Of a stretch of 6,369 bases of DNA, positions 1 through 5,670 are shown piece after piece (within the stretch, counting starts at the first letter, position 1; each line of letters starts with the position of its first letter). Under the pieces are notes generated by a model. That model did no database searches. It saw only the letters and a list, made by a program, of their open reading frames with translations, and was not told where the DNA came from. A program made the translations under genes and the position numbers. Source of the DNA: Bacteroidales bacterium UBA1628 (lineage in GTDB: Bacteria; Bacteroidota; Bacteroidia; Bacteroidales; UBA932); NCBI GenBank assembly GCA_002321335.1, contig DCMG01000154.1:1-6369 (forward strand), given 5' to 3'.

Positions 1-3000
1 CCGCTCCGTCCAATGGAACACTGATCTTCAGTTCCATCGGCTACAGCACCGCCGAAGTCCACATCAACGGGAAGCTTATCGTTGACTGCGTACTGAATCC
101 TGACACCGACTACCTTGATGACGTTGTGGTTGTCGCCTACGGTGTCGCCAAGAAAGAATCCATCGTGGGAGCAGTCTCTCAGGTCAACTCAAAGGACATC
201 GAGAAGCGCACGACCACCAGTGTGTCAGCCGTTCTTGAAGGATCGGCCCCTGGTATCCGCGTGAACAATTCCTATGGTGAGCCAGGAAAGGACGCCAACA
301 TCCGCATCAGAGGATTCGGCTCCATCAACGGAACCAACGCCCCACTCTACGTGATGGACGGCGTGGTTTACGGAGGAAACATATCCGACCTGAACCCTCA
401 GGACATCGAGAGCATCTCCGTCCTCAAGGACGCCTCCTCGGCCGCCCTCTACGGAAACCGCGCATCCAACGGTGTCATCCTCATCACAACCAAGAAAGGA
501 AAGGACGGAAAAGTCTCACTGACAGCCAACATCAACCAAGGTATCTACCAGAGAGGTATACGTGAGTATGATTCCATGAACGCCGATGAGTGGATGGAGA
601 CAATGTGGGCAACCTACCGCAACGGAATGATGAGCGACCCGGCTCTCAACAAATCCCTCGAGGAAGCCACAGCTTTGGCTCAGAAGAATTTCATTCCTGT
701 TATAGCAAAGTACAACATTTACAACAAAAGTGACGAGGAACTGTTCGACGCCAACGGTAAACTGACCGGCACGGTCAAGTCCTTGATCGCAGAGGATCTC
801 GATTGGTTCAAACCGATTGAAAGACTCGGCTACAGGCAGGAGTACAACATGAGCGCAAATGCGGCTTCCGAGAAATCAAGTTTCTATCTGTCAGCTGCTT
901 ATCTCGACGAAAAAGGTTACGTTAAGTCTTCAGATTTCTCCCGCTTCAACGGACGTGCCAATGTGAGCGTCACCCCACGCAAATGGATCAAGGTCGGTAT
1001 GAATCTGGCTGGTTCGTACCAAGAAAGCAACTTTACAGACACAGACGGTGATAATTCCTACATCAACCCGTTCTACTATTCACGTTTCATGGCTCCGATA
1101 TACCCTGTATATCAGCATGACTTGAGTTCAGCCAATGGAGATTACATTCTCGACGAGGCCAAAAAGAAGATGTACGACGGCGGAAGCAATCGTGGACAGA
1201 ACGTGGACAGGCATGTCGCATGGGAACTTGAGGATAATATGGCAAAATCATACCGTACGACCCTCAACGGACAGCTTTATGCTGACATCAAGTTCCTCAA
1301 GGACTTCACATTCTCCATCAAGGGAGACATGAGTTTGCGCAACAGCGAGGCTCAGACCTACAACAATGCCTCGATAGGTGACGGAGCGGGCAGTAACGGA
1401 CGCGCATCCAGAACCATCTACCGCTACATGAACTATACATTCCAGCAGCAGCTGACATGGCAGCGAGCCTTTGGAGAGCACAACGTGGACGCTCTCCTCG
1501 GTCACGAGAACTACTACTATCACTACAACTATCTCTACAATTTCAAGACAAACCAGACATTCCCGGGACAGACCACTCTCAGCAATTTCTCAGAGATGAC
1601 CACAATGACGGACTACTACAATGATGTCCGCAGTGAGTCCTATCTGGCCCGCGCGCGTTACAACTTTGCGAACAAGTACTTTGCCGAGGCTTCTTTCCGC
1701 CGTGATGGATCTTCAAGATTCCATCCTGACCATCGTTGGGGCAACTTCTGGTCTGTCGGCGGCAGCTGGGTTCTCTCGAATGAAGACTTCATCAAGGCTA
1801 TTCCTCAAATCAACTCTTTGAAATTCAGAGCGTCCTATGGTGAGGTGGGAAATGACCAGGGTGTAGGTTATTACGCCTATATGGCTCTTTACGACATGGT
1901 TCAGAATGGAGGGAATGGAGGAGCCTACAAGTCTCAGAACGATGCCAACAACATCAAGTGGGAAACAGCCGCTTCATGGAGCGCAGCCCTTGAAGGACGC
2001 CTCTTCGACCGATGGAACCTGTCTCTTGAATATTACGACAAGCGCACGCGCGATCTTCTCTTCAGTGTCTATCAGCCACTTTCCGCAGGTGCGACTTCAA
2101 CCAGCTCTGCGGTTTCCACCATCACACAGAATCTTGGCTCCATCTCCAACAGAGGTATCGAGATCGCCACTGACTTCGATGTGATCACCACCAAGGATTT
2201 CAGGTGGAATCTGAACATGAACGCCACCATCGAGAGGAACAAGGTCATCACTCTTCCTGATCAGAACAGAAAAGAAGGAATCCTCTCCGGAAACTTCAAG
2301 TACGCCGAAGGACACAGCATGTACGAATTCTTCACCTATCAGTTTGAAGGTGTGGACATGATGACCGGACGTTGCCTCTATCAGATTGACGACGAGGCCT
2401 ACTATGTTGGAACTCCTGCCGAGGGAGAAACCAGAAAGGCACTTCCTGAAGAGCATCACGTCAACATCAACGGCAAGGACTACACCACATACACCACCTA
2501 CGCCAAGAGAGACTGGAGCGGTTGCGCCCTTCCTAAGATCTACGGAAGTTTCGGGACCTCCTTCAACTACAAGAACTTCTCTCTCTCAGCCCTTTTCACA
2601 TACTCTTTGGGCGGCAAGATGTACGACAGTTCCTACGCTTCTCTGATGTCAGCCAGCACGAATGTCCATCAACTCCACAGAGATCTGCTCGGATCCTGGA
2701 CAGCGGCTCCTTCCGGAATGACGGATACTTCCTCTGACCGCATCAATCCTGACGCCCTTCCTGGACTCGATTCTTACTACAACCAGTACAACTCATCGAT
2801 GTCAACCCGTTGGCTTAAGAGTTCAAACTATCTGGTGTTCAAGAACCTCACCTTGTCTTACAGCATCCCATCAAGAATCACCAGCATGATTGACATCGCC
2901 GGCGCTTCCGTGAATTTCAGTGCCGAGAACCTCTTCACCTTGACGGCTCTCAGAGGCATGAACCCTCAGCAGAACTTCACCGGAGGCAGCAGCAACAAGT

Positions 3001-3047
3001 TCACCACCGCCCGCGTTTTCTCATTGGGACTCAATATCAGACTGTAA
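1..3047 (+). CDS. SusC/RagA-family TonB-dependent outer-membrane transporter (5' end missing)
   Basis: This is the outer-membrane barrel of a SusCD nutrient-import complex; with TonB energy it should carry an oligomeric ligand (glycan or peptide) into the periplasm. The reading frame is already open at base 3 and gives 1014 visible residues up to TAA. The GTG at 126 is not a real start, because the frame upstream of it encodes the end of a carboxypeptidase-regulatory-like domain (about residues 1-36, with LIFSSIGYSTAEV). A TonB-box-like segment (DDVVVVAYG, residues 39-47) follows. The plug (about 64-166) carries the SusC/RagA signature, with IRIRGFGS at 100-107, PLYVMDG at 114-120 and a later LKDASSAALYG and NGVILITTKKG. 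The rest is barrel, rich in alternating aromatic strands, ending in VFSLGLNIRL; the last residue is Leu rather than the common Phe. The signal peptide and start of the N-terminal domain, probably under 120 residues, are outside the window. No frameshift is seen. The substrate is unknown. Confidence 0.96.
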   Translation, partial: APSNGTLIFSSIGYSTAEVHINGKLIVDCVLNPDTDYLDDVVVVAYGVAKKESIVGAVSQVNSKDIEKRTTTSVSAVLEGSAPGIRVNNSYGEPGKDANIRIRGFGSINGTNAPLYVMDGVVYGGNISDLNPQDIESISVLKDASSAALYGNRASNGVILITTKKGKDGKVSLTANINQGIYQRGIREYDSMNADEWMETMWATYRNGMMSDPALNKSLEEATALAQKNFIPVIAKYNIYNKSDEELFDANGKLTGTVKSLIAEDLDWFKPIERLGYRQEYNMSANAASEKSSFYLSAAYLDEKGYVKSSDFSRFNGRANVSVTPRKWIKVGMNLAGSYQESNFTDTDGDNSYINPFYYSRFMAPIYPVYQHDLSSANGDYILDEAKKKMYDGGSNRGQNVDRHVAWELEDNMAKSYRTTLNGQLYADIKFLKDFTFSIKGDMSLRNSEAQTYNNASIGDGAGSNGRASRTIYRYMNYTFQQQLTWQRAFGEHNVDALLGHENYYYHYNYLYNFKTNQTFPGQTTLSNFSEMTTMTDYYNDVRSESYLARARYNFANKYFAEASFRRDGSSRFHPDHRWGNFWSVGGSWVLSNEDFIKAIPQINSLKFRASYGEVGNDQGVGYYAYMALYDMVQNGGNGGAYKSQNDANNIKWETAASWSAALEGRLFDRWNLSLEYYDKRTRDLLFSVYQPLSAGATSTSSAVSTITQNLGSISNRGIEIATDFDVITTKDFRWNLNMNATIERNKVITLPDQNRKEGILSGNFKYAEGHSMYEFFTYQFEGVDMMTGRCLYQIDDEAYYVGTPAEGETRKALPEEHHVNINGKDYTTYTTYAKRDWSGCALPKIYGSFGTSFNYKNFSLSALFTYSLGGKMYDSSYASLMSASTNVHQLHRDLLGSWTAAPSGMTDTSSDRINPDALPGLDSYYNQYNSSMSTRWLKSSNYLVFKNLTLSYSIPSRITSMIDIAGASVNFSAENLFTLTALRGMNPQQNFTGGSSNKFTTARVFSLGLNIRL

Positions 3048-3070
3048 AACAGCTTTAAATCACTGACAAA

Positions 3071-4606
3071 ATGAAAAACATACTTAAAATATCCATCGCC
3101 GCACTGTCAGGTGTAATGCTTATGGCTTCCTGTTCGAAGGACTACATGAACACAACCCCGACAAGCTCCACCGCGACACCGACCATCTTCGAGAGCACCG
3201 AAAACGCCGCCCTTGCGATAAACGGCATCTGCAAGCTCATGACGAGGCAGTACCTTAGCCAGCAAGGTTTCAACGGAGAAGGAACCATCAAGATGTACAC
3301 CGGCGAATATCCAGGAGACAACTGCTTCGTAAACCTTCCCGGCTGGTCTTCTGTCATCAACGGTACAAGACATGATGATAAGACAACTTTGTACAATTAC
3401 TATAACTGGTACTACTACTACATGCTGATCGGTAACGCCAATGCCATCATCGCAAACATTGACAACGCCAAAGGAGCCGAAGCCGAAAGGCAGTTCATCA
3501 AAGCCCAGGCCCTGTCTTTCAGAGCTTACAGCTACATGATGCTGCTTCAGGTCTATAGCGTGCGTTGGGGAGACTCCAGCAACGGATCCTCTGACGGTGT
3601 TGTGCTTCGTCTTGACACGTCAACAGACGAGATGCCTCTCAGCACTATGGCTGACTGCTACAAGCAGATTTATGATGACCTTGATGAGGCAATAACTCTT
3701 TACACCACATCGGAATTGAAACCAGAGTCTGATGACAATTACTCTCCGAACATTGATATGGCTTACGCCACTTATGCCCGCGCCGCCCTCAACAGACAGG
3801 ATTATTCAAAGGCTTTGGAAATGGCCGCAAAGGCACGCGCAAACCACCCTCTGATGTCCAACGAGGAGTACAAGAGCGGATTCAACACACCTAACAAGGA
3901 ATGGATCTGGAGTTGTTATGGCTCAGCTGACGAGACTCTTTTCTATTACTCATATTTCGCGAATATGGCTTACAACTCCTCGGCTTCCATGGTGAGAAAC
4001 TATCCAAGGTGCATCAACAAGGATGTCTACGATAAGATTCCTGAGACCGACCTGCGCCGAGGAATGTTCCTTGACCCTAAGGAATACTCCTACACGAAGT
4101 CTACAGGAGTTGCCAGTAAGGAACTGACAGCCTACGCAAGAACTCTTTACCCTGACATCTACTCCACGGCAAAGGTTTACGCCTACATGCAGTTCAAAGT
4201 TTCCAGCACGGCACAGCCAGGTGTCGGCCACCTGAACAACTTCCGTTCCGCCGAAATGTACTTGATCGAGGCAGAGGCGAACTACTTCCTCAAGAACGAA
4301 AAGGCCGCACAGGCTTCCTTGAATGCCCTCACAAGGGACAGCGGACGTGACAAGGAATACAACTGCACAGCCACCGGCACAGCTCTTCTTGACGAAATCA
4401 AGCTTTACCGCAAGATCGAGCTCTTCGGCGAAGGGTTCAACTGGTTCGATCTCAAACGCTGGGGTGATTCTTTGAACAGGACTTCCACAGAAAAAGGTGG
4501 CAACTACATCACTGCTCTCGCCGTTTCTTACGGTCCACAGGAAAGAAACAACTGGACATGGGTGATTCCATCAAGAGAGACTGACTACAACAAGCTCATA
4601 AAATAA
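3071..4606 (+). CDS. SusD/RagB-family outer-membrane nutrient-binding lipoprotein
   Basis: This is the surface lipoprotein partner that acts as a lid on the SusC barrel and helps capture ligand. The protein has 511 residues, normal for the family. It begins with a lipoprotein signal (MKNILK, a hydrophobic core, then LMASC with the acylated Cys at 21), followed by SKDYMN, an acidic/polar stretch like that on surface-exported Bacteroidota lipoproteins. Family landmarks are the helix RQFIKAQALSFRAYSYM (from 140), a TPR-like helix pair (about 227-257, with AYATYARAALNRQDYSKALEMA), SAEMYLIEAEANYF (from 393), GFNWFDLKRWGDS (from 455) and the closing IPSRETDYN (from 499). The start follows the SusC stop by 23 bases with no Shine-Dalgarno, as is usual in this phylum, so the two genes are almost surely co-transcribed. 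The mature protein has six Cys besides the lipidated one (54, 85, 196, 282, 314, 432) and an aromatic cluster at 108-118. No accessory gene follows before the terminator. Ligand unknown. Confidence 0.96.
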   Translation: MKNILKISIAALSGVMLMASCSKDYMNTTPTSSTATPTIFESTENAALAINGICKLMTRQYLSQQGFNGEGTIKMYTGEYPGDNCFVNLPGWSSVINGTRHDDKTTLYNYYNWYYYYMLIGNANAIIANIDNAKGAEAERQFIKAQALSFRAYSYMMLLQVYSVRWGDSSNGSSDGVVLRLDTSTDEMPLSTMADCYKQIYDDLDEAITLYTTSELKPESDDNYSPNIDMAYATYARAALNRQDYSKALEMAAKARANHPLMSNEEYKSGFNTPNKEWIWSCYGSADETLFYYSYFANMAYNSSASMVRNYPRCINKDVYDKIPETDLRRGMFLDPKEYSYTKSTGVASKELTAYARTLYPDIYSTAKVYAYMQFKVSSTAQPGVGHLNNFRSAEMYLIEAEANYFLKNEKAAQASLNALTRDSGRDKEYNCTATGTALLDEIKLYRKIELFGEGFNWFDLKRWGDSLNRTSTEKGGNYITALAVSYGPQERNNWTWVIPSRETDYNKLIK

Positions 4607-4626
4607 ACCCAACCCATAAGCAAAGA

Positions 4627-4659
4627 AAAACCGGGATTCCTGAAAAGGGTCCCGGTTTT
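4627..4659. terminator. Probable bidirectional intrinsic terminator between convergent operons
   Basis: A perfect 10-bp stem (AAAACCGGGA at 4627-4636 with TCCCGGTTTT at 4650-4659) encloses a 13-base loop. The core is six base pairs that are mostly GC, and A/T runs flank it on both sides. Read on the + strand the stem ends in TTTTGTT, 21 bases after the SusD stop. Read on the - strand it ends in TTTTTCTTTG, 26 bases after the stop of the 77-residue gene. The symmetry and the convergent gene layout suggest that one hairpin serves both transcripts. Seen directly: the stem and its flanks. Inferred: function in both directions. Confidence 0.85.
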
Positions 4660-4684
4660 GTTAAAGTTGTACTTTAGCAAAAAA

Positions 4685-4918
4685 TCACTTGAATATCCTG
4701 CGTTTGAATATTCTTACGGCAGCAAGAAGCAATTTTTCCACCGGCAGGAAAGCCGAAAGCCCTCTCAGGCCGGAGAACAGAAGGTTTGAAGGCGTAAGCG
4801 CATCCTTGACATCCGACAGAGACTCAACCATAAGAAACCGTTTGCTATCAAGCCGCTCCCGCACATCCTTTTGAGCCGACTCCAGCTCGTCCATTGTCTT
4901 GATTTCTGAATATCTCAT
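4685..4918 (-). CDS. Small basic, partly hydrophobic protein of unknown function; third gene of membrane operon
   Basis: I do not recognise this 77-residue protein as a named family. Residues 1-40 are charged and probably helical (MDELESAQKDVRERLDSKR). After a Pro at 43, residues 44-71 are mostly hydrophobic (LLFSGLRGLSAFLPVEKLLLAAVRIF) but interrupted by R52, E61 and K62. This fits a membrane-associated amphipathic helix or hairpin better than a clean transmembrane span. The end is strongly basic, with RIFK repeated (RIFKRRIFK, 69-77). The ATG overlaps the stop of the preceding DUF1469-like gene in an ATGA, so translational coupling is likely and the gene is very probably real. A coil, a weakly hydrophobic segment and a basic tail, after a DUF1469-like gene, is the layout of E. 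coli YqjK; this is similarity of context and topology, not demonstrated homology. It could act at the inner membrane with its two neighbours. Confidence 0.8.
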   Translation of the reverse strand: MRYSEIKTMDELESAQKDVRERLDSKRFLMVESLSDVKDALTPSNLLFSGLRGLSAFLPVEKLLLAAVRIFKRRIFK

Positions 4919-5265
4919 TTGTCTTCGTCAAAGAAAAGTTTGATGAACATCGGGACGAACGTGTTGCGGAAGAGCCTATTTCTCAGCATGATGACAATCG
5001 CCAGAATCACCGCGAACACTGCCGCCACAATCCCGGCCCCGGCGGCGTAACTCCCTATCAGCTCCCCTATCCACATCACTCCTCCGATGGCGAGAGCCGT
5101 CAGAATGACAGACACGATAAAGAGGACAAGAAGCATGTAAAGCAACTTGCCAAGCGTAAGGGAAAGTCCTTTGGCAGTCCTCAATTTAAGGTCATCAATC
5201 CTGGCCTCGACATAGTCCGCCGTGTTCTTGCCAAAATCCTCTATAGGTTTTGTGAACTCACTCAT
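4915..5265 (-). CDS. Two-pass inner-membrane protein, Phage_holin_3_6 / DUF1469-like (YqjE-type)
   Basis: This protein matches in layout the DUF1469 family, called 'phage holin family' in databases although most chromosomal members have no known lytic role. The 116 residues show an N-terminal amphipathic helix (ADYVEARIDDLKLRTAKGL, 16-34), which is characteristic of the family, then two hydrophobic spans at about 41-64 and 72-94 joined by a short turn near IGELIGS. A basic patch (RNRLFRN, 95-101) and a short tail ending FFDEDK follow. I chose the ATG at 5265. A TTG two codons upstream (5271) would give 118 residues and a TTGA overlap with the ytxH-like stop, but the ATG lies only 2 bases past that stop and gives the natural start MSEF. 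The 3' end overlaps the next ATG by 4 bases. The gene is the middle member of a tight three-gene operon. Nothing nearby suggests a prophage. Confidence 0.88.
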   Translation of the reverse strand: MSEFTKPIEDFGKNTADYVEARIDDLKLRTAKGLSLTLGKLLYMLLVLFIVSVILTALAIGGVMWIGELIGSYAAGAGIVAAVFAVILAIVIMLRNRLFRNTFVPMFIKLFFDEDK

Positions 5266-5267
5266 CG

Positions 5268-5582
5268 TCAAGCGTTTTCGGATTGCCTTTCGGCATATTC
5301 AATGTCCTTTTGAATGGCGCTCTCGAGTTTCTCCAGACGTTCGAAGATCCTCATTCTGACATCCTCCTTCAGATCCTCCGTCCTGTCTTTCAGTTCAGCC
5401 TTCAGTTCCTCTATTTCCGTCTTCGCAGACTCAGTGCGATCCTTTATTGAACCAACGGCATCTCCGGCGGCCTCTTTAAGTTTCTTGCGCGTCTCTTCGC
5501 CCTTCTCAGGAGCGAACAAAAGTCCAAGGGTCAGCCCAACGGCCGCCCCCGCGACAAACACGAATAATGAATCTCCTTTCAT
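5268..5582 (-). CDS. YtxH-domain membrane protein with charged helical tail
   Basis: This is a YtxH-type protein of 104 residues. Residues 6-23 form one membrane span with a glycine-zipper pattern (G12, G16, G20) followed by the family hallmark LLFAPEKGEETRKKLKE (21-37). The remainder (38-104) is a long, highly charged helix without Pro, likely a coiled coil or a LEA/apolipoprotein-like amphipathic helix. The pentad KDRTE occurs twice (47-51 and 65-69), 18 residues apart. YtxH-family proteins are often linked to general stress responses in Firmicutes; in Bacteroidota their role is not established. The ATG at 5582 sits just downstream of a good -33/-7 promoter with a very short leader, making this the first gene of the operon. 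The next gene begins within a few bases of its stop. The topology is probably a short N-terminus, one span, and a long soluble tail. Confidence 0.9.
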   Translation of the reverse strand: MKGDSLFVFVAGAAVGLTLGLLFAPEKGEETRKKLKEAAGDAVGSIKDRTESAKTEIEELKAELKDRTEDLKEDVRMRIFERLEKLESAIQKDIEYAERQSENA

Positions 5583-5597
5583 AACATTCGATTTTCA

Positions 5598-5626
5598 CAA
5601 ATATATAAAAGAAATCCATCATCAAA
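5598..5626 (-). promoter_or_regulatory. Predicted Bacteroidota housekeeping promoter for the ytxH-like operon
   Basis: Read on the minus strand, TTTG (5626-5623) is followed after 17 bases by TATATTTG (5605-5598), a perfect match to the Bacteroidota -7 element TAnnTTTG. The spacer is slightly shorter than the commonly quoted 19 or so. Transcription would start about 5-8 bases downstream, around 5590-5593, leaving a leader of only about 10 bases before the ATG at 5582, with no Shine-Dalgarno. The 88-base gap after the dnaE stop and the absence of a clear terminator there mean some read-through from dnaE is also possible. Confidence 0.65.
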
Positions 5627-5670
5627 AACCTTTCCAGAGTCTTCCTCAACTCCTTGCGGATTGTTATGAC

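Noticed and set aside
126..128. GTG at 126 as the SusC start
   Set aside because: The frame upstream to base 3 encodes a recognisable carboxypeptidase-regulatory-like domain and the TonB-box region, so the gene is truncated by the window edge.
2097..2459. Open frame of 120 codons on the - strand inside SusC
   Set aside because: It lies wholly antisense to conserved SusC barrel sequence, with low-complexity translation and no start context or domain. It is a shadow frame.
3410..3421. Four tandem TAC units as a microsatellite
   Set aside because: It encodes part of the Tyr cluster in SusD, and neighbouring Tyr codons also use TAT. It is too short for a phase-variable repeat, and a trinucleotide unit would not shift frame.
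4662..4676. Second small hairpin (TAAAGT / ACTTTA)
   Set aside because: It has only 6 AT-rich pairs with a 3-base loop and no following T run. It is too weak to call and could arise by chance.
4657..4677. TTTG ... TACTTTAG as a + strand promoter
   Set aside because: The second box deviates from TAnnTTTG, the spacer is about 9 bases instead of about 19, and it would drive transcription antisense to the small operon. The TTTG is part of the terminator.
4915..5265. Prophage lysis function suggested by the 'phage holin' family name
   Set aside because: No endolysin, spanin or other phage gene is present. The gene sits in a chromosomal operon with a YtxH-like protein, and the family is widespread on bacterial chromosomes.
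5266..5271. TTG at 5271 as start of the DUF1469-like gene
   Set aside because: It would add only two residues before a good ATG at 5265. A TTGA coupling with the previous stop is possible, but the ATG is the simpler choice.
5630..5655. Terminator after dnaE
   Set aside because: Only a 4-bp GAGT/ACTC pairing is found on the minus strand, and the T run after it is separated by several bases. It does not look like an intrinsic terminator.
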